Of a DNA stretch of 64,000 nt, positions 48,801-59,700 are shown piece by piece. A program made the translations under genes and the position numbers. The stretch is taken from assembly GCF_947179165.1 (NCBI RefSeq), contig NC_077243.1, positions 32,688,001 through 32,752,000 on the forward strand, written 5' to 3'. How positions within the stretch are numbered: position 1 is the first letter of the stretch; each line of letters begins with the position of its first letter. The notes below the pieces were generated by a model. The model was not told the DNA's origin, made no database searches, and was given only the letters and a program-made list of their open reading frames with translations. The DNA comes from Solanum dulcamara. Taxonomy: Eukaryota > Streptophyta > Magnoliopsida > Solanales > Solanaceae.

Positions 48801-49735
48801 AGTGTTCTTGGAGATATTTGAAGCTTTTGGTGAGGAACTGAGATGGCGCTCATGGGTGGGAAGATGCACAGCATCTTGTTGAAAATATTAGCATTCATCT
48901 TGTTCGATTTGGGTCACTGGAGCTCCGGCGTCGCCATCACTATGTTCGTCGGCGATGGTTCCTCTGTCAAAACTTATACCCAAAGATTCATCTTGGCATG
49001 GAGAGCAAACCCCTGGTACTGCGCCATCACGAACGAAGCCGGAATCTGCTCGAATTTGAAGGAGTAGTTCCTGTGTGTGTGCAGCGATGCTTGAAGAAAT
49101 CGTCTGCTGAGTGCTGGGCATATATTCGAGAGAGTTCACCTAGTGGGGTGTATTTGTATCATTGAAACGCCTCGTTTTGCATTGGTTTCCACCTGAAAAT
49201 GTCGCCTGAGCTCCGGCAACCTCACCGGTAACATCGTCCCCGACAATTTCATCGTCCATTTGGATTGAAATTTTGGTGGTAGGGCTCCATGAGGTGGGGA
49301 ACAAACCCCAGGGGGTCCGCCGTCTCGAGTGTCGCCGGAACCCCTTCGAATATGAAGGCGTAACTCCGGCGACTCTGCGATGTTTCTCTCAGGAGTCTCC
49401 TATTCAGTGCTATCAAATGGTGCGGTGGTTTGATCCAATTTTTGGACTGTATGTAGTCCAAACGATAAGGAATCATCTACCACAGCTCTTGATACTTGAA
49501 TCAAACCATGTTTCTGAAAATTGATGATCTTGTGTGCAATTCTCAGCTCCTCTTCAGAGACAGTGATTGCATCAGTATTTTGTTGACCGATTGATTGTTG
49601 TTGATTCAAACCAGCTTCACTTGAAATTGCAGTGTTGTTTTGCAGATTCAGAGTGTCATTAGCCGGATGAAGGGGTGATGTTTGATGATCTATATTCGGT
49701 GGCCAAGGGAGCTTCACCGGCGGCGGTGAAGCCAT
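45885..49735 (-). pseudogene. LINE ORF1: RNA-binding gag-like protein, interrupted
   Basis: The chaperone and RNA-binding protein of plant L1 elements. It opens at 49735 with MASPPPVKLPWPP. The first part is broken by frame changes. From 49139 to 45885 it stays in one frame with two stops, one just above 48869 and a TAA at 47445-47447. The DUF4283 domain (about 47960-47450) reads YTLVGKFTNTMPKMEIIRKE, RHLYIDLENEYDHSIVW and PIWAILPELPWHCY. The CCHC knuckle CPYCKHQGHTIHVC is at about 47370-47325, followed by a charged, Gln-rich linker and a basic tail (RSKSHKL). Three to four 48-residue repeats lie N-terminal to DUF4283. The final TGA overlaps the ORF2 ATG. Confidence 0.88.
48520..49240 (-). 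repeat. 144-bp in-frame tandem repeats in LINE ORF1
   Basis: The word GGAGCTCCGG (plus strand) or its variants starts at 48631, 48775, 48919 and 49207, spaced by exactly 144, 144 and 2 x 144 bp. Protein units begin AGAPVIQL, AGAPINFP, AGAPVTQI and AGAQATFS, and later contain SVPKSSNSK, SSPNCSNSK and SSPKASNIS. 144 bp is 48 codons, so units stay in frame. The copy expected near 49063 is too diverged to recognise. Confidence 0.75.
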
Positions 49736-49869
49736 TCAGAACTGACCGGAGATGATGAACAGTATGAGGAGAGAGAGATAAGATGACCGTTAGAAATCTA
49801 GGGTTCTATGAGGAGGGGGGGGGGGGTTTCTGGTTTGACAATTTGGATTCAAGGTTGCGGCACAATCCT

Positions 49870-49882
49870 ACGTGTAACCCTT
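49870..49882 (+). repeat. LINE target-site duplication, right copy
   Basis: ACGTGTAACCCTT. Beyond it the Athila-like LTR resumes (ATGAGTTTGGGTATTTATAG), as at 27978. Confidence 0.95.
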
Positions 49883-50501
49883 AAAAAAATGAGTTTGGGT
49901 ATTTATAGAAATAAAAAACCCAATCCTAAACTAACTAGGAAAACTTAAGTCGGCTGAGTTCACGCCAAGGCTTCACGGTCCATATTCACTTTCACGCCCC
50001 GTAGTTATGCTCTGTGTTGTTTGACTTGGTTCCATAACTCTGTGGGTGTCTAATCATTCACGGGAAATCATCACGTCTCGTGGTCCTCACCATGCCTCAT
50101 AGTGGGGTCCGTGGTACTTTCCTTGGGCAATTTCAACTCTCTTCAGCATATCCTTCTTGAGTTCTGGTCACGACCTGTGGTGGATTCCACAACCCGTGAA
50201 AGGCCCGTGGAGCTCCACTTAGCCAAAATTCTTACTCAGTTTCAGGCTTCACATATCAGCAAAATGCCAGCCACCACATACTGTATAAGGCACTATGAAT
50301 TGTGGTGGCACTTGTAGTACTCTACTTGCAACATTTCTCAGAAAAACTCCTTAGAAATTTAAAATCATCCCAAAACTCATGCGTGGCTTAGTTTTCCTAC
50401 AAAATAAACAAAAAACACATCATATCTATAAAATCATGCTTGAAACTCACACTAATCCATCATTTTGAGCATCACAAGTTTCGTATATACGTGACACATC
50501 A
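49870..50501 (-). repeat. 5' LTR of the Athila-like element, second part
   Basis: Continuation of the split LTR after the LINE. It aligns with 27970-28591 and ends GTGACACATCA at 50501. Words of the type CACGGNCCGTG recur at 49975-50320. Confidence 0.9.
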
Positions 50502-50721
50502 CCTTCCCAAGTAGCACCTTCAACTTACTAATTCCTCTAAAGGACTTTTACTGAAGCAACTTCTTTATTCTTGGAATTGAAGGGTTCCAAACCTCGCTTC
50601 GTCGAAGAAATCTCTAGAGAAATAAAGGACTTTTATTCCTCTAAAGTAGCACCCTTCCCAAGTAGCACCCTCAACTTACTAATTCCTCTAAAGGACTTTT
50701 ACTGAAACAACTTCTTTATTC
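50502..50721 (-). repeat. Tandem duplication in the chromodomain region of element B
   Basis: 50502-50570 and 50653-50721 are near-identical 69-bp blocks (CCTTCCCAAGTAGCACC... to ...CTTCTTTATTC), 151 bp apart. The first copy starts exactly at the Athila-like boundary. The spacer contains scrambled pieces of the unit (AAGGACTTTTATTCCTCTAAAGTAGCAC). Confidence 0.85.
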
Positions 50722-53700
50722 CTCTACTTCCGAACCTAACGGTCTAGAATCATAACTGGAACCTCTTTGTCACATAGACTTTCCTTAACACCAAATCTCT
50801 CTAAAGGAACAACTGATGTTGGATCACCAATGCATTTATTCAACAAGGACATATGAAACACCGGATGTACTAATTTCAACTCAGAGTGAAAATCCAACTC
50901 ATAGGCCACCTTGCCAAAACACCTCAAAATCCGATAAGGGACAATTTATCTAGGAATCAGCTTTCCTTTCTTACCAAACCTCATCACACCCTTCATCAGT
51001 CATATTTCTGCCTACTCTGGGCAGTTCTCAACCTTTCTCTAATGACTCAAAATTTTTCTGTAGCCTCATGAACTGACTCAGGCCCTATGAAATACACTTC
51101 TCGAACCTCAAACTATCCTATATGAGGACTACACCCCTTACCATAGAACGCCTCAAATAGAGTTATCTGAATATTAGAGTGATAGATATTATTATAAGGA
51201 AACTCAATCAAAGGAAAATGATCATCTCAATAACCTTTAAAGTTGATCATGCAAGATATTAGCATATCATCCAAAGTGTGAATAGTCCTTTCAGCCTAGC
51301 GATCAGTTTGTGGATGAAAAATTATACTAAGCTTAACTTGATTACCAAGGCCCTTCTCAAACGGTCTCCAAAAGTGAGATGTCAACTGTGCACCTTTGTC
51401 TGAAATCATGGATAATGTAACACCATGCAATTTCACCATCTCTCGAATGTATAGTCTAGCATATTCCTCGACTGAATAGAAAGACTTAATCAAAATAAAA
51501 TGTGCCATCTTTGTTATTCGATTTACAATCACCAATATAAAATCACACTGTCGATGCGTGCAAGGCAAACTTGTGATAAAGGCCATATTAAAATATTCCC
51601 ACTTCTAAGTAGAAATATTAATGTTCTGAGCCATATCGCCTGGTTTCTAATGCTCAACTTTAATTTGTTGATAACTTGGACACTTGACCACAAATTTTGC
51701 AATATCCTTTTCCATACCATTTCACCAGTAGACTCCCCATAGGAAATGGTACATCTGAGTGGCTCCCTGGTGAATATAATATTGTAAACTGTGATCTTCT
51801 ATTAGAATATGATGCGTCAAACCATCAACATTAACACATATTCGACCCTGATACTGAAGTACACGATCTCCCCATTGGGATAAAGCCTTAATAGTCTTTT
51901 TGAGAACCACTTCATTTAGTTCAACCAAAATTGGATCCTCATTTTATTTTTCTTTAACATCAATCACAAGAGAAGGTTCTGAACCATTCTGAACAATAAC
52001 TCCACCATCTTCTGAATGAACCAAACAAACTCCCAATCGGACAAGTCTATGAACATCACAAACCAACTCCTTTTTCTCATCCTCAACATGAAAAACACTA
52101 CCCATGGACAATAAGCTAAGCGCATCCGCCATAATATTAGCTTTATCTGGATGGGTCAACACACTCATATAATAATCTTTCAGTAATTCAAGCCACCTTT
52201 TTTGACAAAGATTCAAATCCTTCTAATTTAACATATACTGTAAACTGTAATGATAGTTGAACATATCTATAGGAATACCATAAAAATAATGCCTTTAAAT
52301 CTTCAAAGCAAAAATCACCGCCGCCAACTCAAGGTCGTAAGTCAAGTAATTCTTCTTATGAACCTTAAGTTTCATAGAAGCATAAGCAATTACCTTGCCA
52401 TGTTACCTCAACAAAAAACCATGACCACTTTTGGAAGCATCGCAATACATTAAGGTAGAGTCAAAACTAGGGATGTAGTAGGTCCGATCTTCAACTCGAG
52501 GGAACTCTTATCACAAGACTGAAACTTGACTTTCTTCTTAGTCAACTTGGTCAAAGGGGAAGAAAAAGAGGAGAATCCTTCCACAAATCATTTAAAGTAG
52601 CCAGCTAAACTGAAAAAACTTCTGATATCTGAGGCAGAAAAATATCTAGGCTAGTTCTTGATTGCTTCGGTCTTCTGAGAATTAACCTTCATACCCTCTC
52701 CTGAAATAATATGGCTAAGGAATGCTATTAACTCAACCAAAATTTATACTTGCTAAACTTATCAAAGAACTGACAATCCTTCAAAATTTGTAAGAAAACC
52801 CTTAAATGGTCTGCATGCTTATCTTCATTCCAAGAATAAATCAAAATGTCATCTAAAAAGACTCGACGACCATATCTAAATACATCCTATTAATCGAATT
52901 CATAAAAGTTGTAGGAGCATTTATTATTCCAAAAGACATAGCCAAGGATATTGAGTCTTGAAGACTGTCTTCGAATGTCATACTCACTAACTTTGAGCTA
53001 GTGATAGCCTATTTTGAGGTCTATATTTGAGAAGAAACTAGCACTCTAAAGATGATCGAATAAGTCATCAATCCTTTGGACGAGATATTTATTATTTATT
53101 GCGACTTTGTTCAATTAATGATAGTCAATGTACATTCTAAGAGATCTATCTTTATTATGAACAAAACGATTTGGAGCATCTCATGGACAAACCCTCGTCC
53201 TAATGAAACCTTTATCTAGAAGATCCTTCAACTATTTTTTCAACTCCTTAATCTCAGTTGGAGTCATTTTGTGAGGAGAAAGTGTCTGGAAGAAGGTTTA
53301 TACCAAAGTTGATTTACCTTCCGGGAGGAACTCTGGAAAGATCTTTAGGAAACATATTTGGAAATTCATTAAGAACAAGATTAGACTGAAGAGTTGGGGT
53401 TTCAAAACTAGTATCCTTAATCGAACTAGATGGTAAATAAAACCTTTGGAAATCGTCTTTCTGGAATTAAGGTAAGAAACAAACTGACCTATAGGTGATT
53501 AAGTACTAACCTTCTATTCAATGATTGGGTTATTAGGAAAAAGAAACTTTACGACTCTGGTTTTACGATTGATAGAAGCAAAACAAACATGTAGCCTGTC
53601 CATGCTAAGAATGATATCAAAATCAAGCATGCATGTTCTAGATAAACTGAGGTGATATTTTTAAAAACTAAGACGGGGCAATTTTTGTGTACGTATTTAA

Positions 53701-54941
53701 CTAAAACTGAGTCATCAATCGGATTAGAGACCAGGGAAGAATCTAACAAGATCTCGAGACTGACATCAAATTTCATAGCAATAAAAGGGTCACAAAGGAA
53801 AGATTCGCTTTTAACTTTAACAATGCATAAACATCAAACTGAAAGATTTGTAAAATACCAGTGACCACATCAGGGAAATTCTCCTAATCCTATCAAGTCT
53901 GAAGAGCATAGAACTTTCCTTGGCACTGTCCACCACCAGAACTAGATGAAATACTCTGCTGAGTCAGGCGACTTCATGAAGCACTAGGCTAAATCTACTG
54001 AAGAAAATCTCTACCCTTTCCCTGTGAAGATGGGTGATCCCTTAATCTATGACCATTCTTTCCATATTTAAAAAAATTACCAGAACCGGCCAAACACTCT
54101 CTCAGATGGCTCTTCCCATATTTTTGACATACAGGGAAGGAGCATCTAGTAGAAGCATTTCCCTGTGGCTTAAGTTTTGGCACCATATCCTTGCTATACT
54201 TAGGAAAAGAAGCACTAGTTGAAGATGGAGTCGGGCCTGAATACTTTTGACGAAACTGAGAACGACCACTCCATCAATTCTTTAATGAGAGTAGTCACCG
54301 CTATCGGTCCGAGCCCTCTTAGTCTTCCTAGCACTCCCCTTACGCTTCTTATGCTCAATTTGTTGAGCATGAATCATCGACCTAGAAAGATTAATCTCTT
54401 TGATCAATATAGCCTTCTAAATTCTTTCACAACCATCTTCGAGACACTAGAATTGAATTTACTCACACGAGCCTTAGAATTGGCCACTATGGCTGGGGCA
54501 TACTTGTAGAGTTGAGTTAATTTCAAAGAATTTTCCTTCACACTTATGTTGCCTTGAATCAAGTTAATGAACTCTTGCACTTTTTTCCTATCTTATCTCA
54601 AGAATTTAAAATTGATCTAAAAGAGTTCCTTTATACTTGTCCCAATCCAATGGACCCGCATCGACAACTCTTTCTTCCTTCCATTGCTTGAACCAAATAT
54701 AAGAAACCCTTTTCAACTGACAGGAAGCCAAATCCTCACTCTTAACTAAAGTAACATCCATGATATCAATGATATTTTTAATTCCCTCAATATACTATTG
54801 TGGATCCTCCTCCACCTTAGAATCATGAAATTCTAAAGGGTTCATCCGAGTAAAATCCCAGACTCTAGTTGTCGTTTTTCCAATATTTGGGTTCAAGGGA
54901 GCTACAACCTCACAGTTGCCTTAGGCTAACACTTGGAAAGT
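50502..54941 (-). pseudogene. pol: Chromovirus B gag-pol, right of the Athila-like insertion
   Basis: A decayed gypsy chromovirus polyprotein. Order from right to left on the minus strand is: gag (54941-54200; FTRMNPLEFHDSKVEEDP, VDAGPLDWD); two zinc knuckles (54150-54010, each with Cys losses); protease (about 53800-53420); RT (about 53330-52620); RNase H (about 52620-52000). Integrase follows with a finger (about 51800-51640) and core (51586-51296; HFILIKSFYSVEEYARLYIREMV, SDKGAQLTSHFW, FHPQTD). The first catalytic Asp is Asn (IVNRITK). After integrase comes YELDFHSELKLVHPVFHMSLL, then the first half of the chromodomain up to 50502. Stops and shifts are frequent throughout. The 5' LTR and gag start are missing. 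Confidence 0.82.
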
Positions 54942-56745
54942 GTCACGACCCTAACCCGCCGTGACTGGTACCCATAATGCTTATTCCAGTGGGAGAAACA
55001 TTTCTATAGCCTAGCTTATCAACTTAAGAATTAAATATTAAAAGCCTTGTAGAAGAAGAAATATAAACAAAAAGTAATACTAAGTTCCCATAAACTTAGC
55101 CAACTATTTTAATAAGGAAAAAAATGCGGAAGTCAATACATCCTAGGAACTGAAAGTCGTCCATATAAAAACTCTAATCAGTGTCAATGTAAGAAAAAGG
55201 GAAACACTCCCTAACAGAAGTCAAAATACTAAACCAGTGTCTAAAGATCTGAGTCCTGAAAGAAGGACTGAGATTAGTGAAAAAGTCCACATAAGCATGA
55301 TAGAATAGCTCACCCTTGAACTTTGAGAAAACTTCTAATCTTCCAGCGAAGTTCTCTCTGCAACTGACTGAATATGCCCTGTACTCAACAAAAAGGCAGA
55401 GCAAGAGTAGTCACGCGGTTAGCCAGTAAGTGGATCATGGACAAGTAAATTCAATATAATAGGCATATACATATATAGAATAAGTCAACAACATCTCAAT
55501 ATATTCCACATGCTCTAATTTTACACAATGGTCCTCTCAAGGGACCTACAAACAATCAACCTTATGTTGGAACGTGACACCAGATCTAAGTATGTGTTGG
55601 AATGTGACACCCGATCCAAATACGTATTGGAACATGACACTCGACCCAAATTATGTTTTAGAACGTGACATCCAATCTAAATTATGTGTCAAAACATAAC
55701 ACCTAATCCCAAGATATCACAATCACAATCACATTTAATATTTACAATAATAATACCACCAAGAAAAGGTTCATCTTAATAAAAGGTCATCAAGTGATCA
55801 TTACACACATTATCTAGCATGTTTCCCTATTCATATACATACATGCATATCGTAAAGAAATTTAACAAGTATATGAAACATATATGGGAAACTAGACCAT
55901 CACCTGCCACAAATTCAAGCTTTCACAACCTTATAATGCAAGAGTCTTCCCTTTCCGGGTTCGTTCTTCTCGTTCTTGGTCTACAAAATAATAAATACAT
56001 ATCAAGGATTAATATAATGGCCTAACTATCAAGAAATATAACACAATTTCACTCCCTAGGCCAAACCCATGATCCTAACTTTACCCTAGGGCTATTTCTC
56101 ACCATAAATTTTCAGTTCAAACCCTCCCTCCCTCAATGATTATCACCCATACTTCTAGTTTCTAGGAATCAAAGTATGGATTTAGGGAGTAAAAACCTTA
56201 AGCATGGAATTTAGGGAAAAATCAATGGAAATCTCCCTACTCACCATTTGGGGTTTTAAAAACTGATTGTTGCAGAAAAGACCATTTTTAGTCTTTTTCA
56301 CGACTTAAGTAGCGACTGTCTCGCTCCTGGTGGGATAAATCCTGCTCTGGCGGCCTCACTTTAGCGGGAATAATCTCGCTCTAGAAGGATATGTAGAAAT
56401 ATTGAGCTCGGAGTTTTTGCTCCAAGCCCCAATTTCTCAACACACCCCTTCCAAAGATGTATTAAAATTATACTATTCATGCCAAGTTTGATTTTGAGAG
56501 TTTTACTCGCCAAAATGCAATTCCGTGAAGCCATAAATGCTCTGTATCATCTTGTATATTAGCCTGTCCAATCAAATAATAAATTTGACCTCCCATCATT
56601 CACTTGATCACCCTAGACTTCACCTATCTCAGAATTCATCTAAGTCTGACCTAGGCTCAATTTTTTGAATTTACTAACCAAAGTTTTTTGCCCAAAATCC
56701 TTCCCTATTGGTCTATACCTAACAACGGGAACAAGCCATTATAAT
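54942..56745 (-). repeat. 3' LTR of chromovirus C
   Basis: The left border TGTCACGACCC is the inverse of an LTR end of the type seen in element A. On the minus strand the right border reads ATAATGGCTTGTTC, a worn form of TGTAATGACTTGTTC (compare 4888). It abuts the gag of B directly at 54941. A four-fold array of ACGTGACAC(C/T)-type words spaced about 40 bp lies at 55570-55700, and a TAGCG/CTCGCT block at 56300-56390. No coding sequence. Confidence 0.65.
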
Positions 56746-59700
56746 AGATATCAGTTTACCTATCGCTCATCCCCGAGTGACTAACTAGGGAAAACAGGGC
56801 TAACGTAAAGAAAGAGTAGTACTTATTTCTCCGCACAGCTGGGGATACTTGTCCCGTATGTATTTATCAGTCTCCAAAGTAGCTTTTTCTATCAAATGAT
56901 ATTTCCATTGCACTTTAACCCTATTGATCTGCTTTGTCCTCAATTTCCGAATGTCAGGATTGACAATTGCAACTGGCTCTTCCTCATACTGAAGTTCATT
57001 GTCTAATAATACCGAGTTTCATTTAATAATGTAGTCCCCATCCCATGGTACTTTTTCAATATAGACACATGAAACACCGGGTGTAACCCAGACAAGCTAG
57101 GTGGTAAGGCCAACCTGTACACCACTGGCCCTACACAATCAAGAATTTCCAAAGGACCAATATAGCGAGGGCTGAGTTTGCCCTTTTTGCAAAACCTTAT
57201 CACCCCTTTAATGGATGATACTTTTAGAAGTGCCTTCTCACCAGCCTCGTATGTTATATCCCTCACCTTACGATCAGAATTCTCTTTTTGTAGACTTCGA
57301 GCCACTAGAAGCTTAGCTTAGATACTTCTTACTTTATCTTGAGCATCCCTCACTAAGTCAACCCCCAATGGCTCCACTTCCCCAGCTTCAAACCACCCTA
57401 TATGAGACCTGCATCCCCTACCATACAGGGCTTCGAATGGTGCCATATCAATACTAGCATGGTAGTTATTGTTGTAGGAGAACTCATACAAGGGCAAGAA
57501 CTTGTACCAATGTCCCACAAAGTCTATCACACATGCCTTCAACATATCTTCCAGCACTTGGATAGTCCTTTCTGATTGCCTATCTATCTGTGGATGGAAA
57601 GCTGTGCTGAAAGTGAGTTGAGTACCCAATGCTTCATGCAACTTACCCCAAAATTTAGAAGTGAACTATGTACCATGGTCTGAAATAATAGAAAAAGGCA
57701 CCCCGTGTAGCCTTACTATCTATTTCATATAAATTCTAGCCAACTGTTGTGCATTTTAATCCACTCTAACCAAAATGAAGTGTGCTGAATTCATTAATTT
57801 TTCAACCACCACCCAAATAGAGTCATGCTTTCCCAAAGTCTTAGGAAGTCTCACCATGAAATCCATGGCTATTCTCTCCCACTTTTATTCAAGAATGGAC
57901 ATTCTTTGCAACAAACCTGCAGATCTTTGGTTCTCATACTTCACTTGTTGGCAGTTCTAACACTTGACTACATATTCAGCTATGTGTTTCTTCATACTCG
58001 ACCACTAATATAAATATTTCAAGTCTTGATACATCTTAGTCACTCTAGGGTGAATAAAGTATCGTGAACCATGAGATTAAAACATGATCATTTAAATTAG
58101 TCCATCTACTCGAGGAGAAAAAATCCTTCCCCTAAAATGAAGCACCCCACCTGCATCTAGTGTTGAGTTGGGAGCCTTGCCCATCAATACCTTTCCTCTA
58201 ATTGCATTTAAGTATACATCTTCAAACTGTTTGTTCTTGATCTCTTCTATGAAAGTAGGACTTAGATCAACTCTATCCATTATTCCACCTTTCTCTAAGA
58301 GGCTAGCCTCATAAATCTGGCCTCCAAGGGCTGAATTTATCTAGCTAGGGGCTGCTTAAGAGCCCTTAAACAAGCTAAACTACCCATGCTCACCGGTTTC
58401 TGGCTCAATGTATTTGCTACCACATTAACCTTGCCTGGATGGTACTAGATAGTGACATCATAGTCCTTAAAAAACTTCATTCACCTTCACTATCTCAAAT
58501 TCAAGTCTTTCTAGGTGAACAGGTGCTATAAGCTGCAGTGATCAGTAAAAACCTCACACTTGACACCGTACAAATAATATCTCCAGATTTTTAGTATAAA
58601 CACTACCGCTGTCAAATCCAAGTCATGAGTCAGATAGTTTTTCTTATGCACCTTCAATTTTCACATAGGATATGCTATAATATTCTTTTTCTGCATCAAC
58701 ACAACACCAAATCGGAATGTGAAGCATCACAATAAATAATGAAATCTTTACCTTCAACTGGCAGGGTCAAAATTTGTGCTGTGGTCAAGAGAGTTTTGAG
58801 CTTTTGGAAGCTCTGTTCACACTTGTCAGTCCACTCGAATTGTACTTCGTTTTTAGTAAACTTGGTCAAGTAAGTAGCAATAGAAGCAAAGTTTTTCATG
58901 AATCGGCTATAGTAAATGGCCAGTCCCACAAAACTTCTAACCTATGTCACAAAACTAGGCCTAGCCTAATTCTTAAGTGCCTCAATCTTTTATGGGTCCA
59001 CCATTACTCTTTCTTTTGAAACAACATGGCCTAAAAAAGAAACTGAAGGCAGCAAAAATTCACACTTAGATAATTTTGCATACAACCTTTGTCTTCCCAA
59101 AACTCCCAATATAATTAGAAGATGATCTACATGTTCTTGTATACTCATTGAATACACCAATATATCTTCTATAAATACTATCACAAAAAAATCCAGAAAC
59201 TGTTTGAACACCCCATTCATCAAACTCATGAGGGTTGCAAGTGTATTGATAAACCCAAAGGACATTACTAAAAATTCATAAGTGCCTATACCTAGTCTTA
59301 AAAGTTGTTTTGGGCACATCCTCAGGTCTAATTTTCAACTAATGATACCCAGACCTGAGATCAATCTTTGAGAAGACTAAAGCACCTTGTAACTAGTCAA
59401 ACAAGTCATTAATACGAGGGAAAGGGTATTTATTTCTAATGGTGACCTTATTCAACTATAGGTAGTCAATGCACATTCTCATACTACCATCTTTTTTCTT
59501 GACAAACAACACTGAAGTACCCCAAGGGGAAGCACTAGGACGAATGAATCCCTTATAAAGAAGCTCTTAAATCTAAGCCTTAAGCTCTCTCAACTCTGCT
59601 GGAGCTATACGGTAGGGAGGAATGGAAATTAGACAAGTACCCAGCTCTGAATCAATGTAGAATTTTATGTCTTGGTCAAGAGGCATATCAGGCAAGTATG

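Larger units (their letters stand above)
40142..49869 (-). mobile_element. Full-length LINE (plant L1 type), 9.7 kb
   Basis: A non-LTR retrotransposon flanked by a perfect 13-bp duplication, ACGTGTAACCCTT (40129-40141 and 49870-49882). On the minus strand it has a 5' UTR of about 130 bp, ORF1 (49735-45885), ORF2 (45885-41725), a 1.5 kb 3' region and an A-rich tail preceded by a run of ten C. At 9.7 kb it is longer than most plant L1 elements, which are about 6-7 kb. The excess lies in repeats in ORF1 and a segment after ORF2. It sits inside an LTR whose sister copy keeps the empty site. Confidence 0.95.
27140..50501 (-). mobile_element. Athila-like LTR retrotransposon, interrupted by a LINE
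   Basis: An element of 13.6 kb once the LINE is subtracted. Its LTRs are 27140-28591 (3') and 39226-50501 (5', split). Flanks ACTTC (27135-27139) and CCTTC (50502-50506) fit a 5-bp duplication with one mismatch. Minus-strand order is primer site, gag, protease, RT, RNase H, integrase, then an env-like ORF. This order and the GGCGC-type primer site point to the Athila group of gypsy elements. All frames carry stops. It landed in the chromodomain of element B. Confidence 0.9.

Noticed and set aside
48371..49240. GGAGCTCCGG-type repeats as a CRISPR or satellite array
   Set aside because: The repeats are diverged, protein-coding and in frame with LINE ORF1. This is a eukaryotic transposon ORF, not a CRISPR array.
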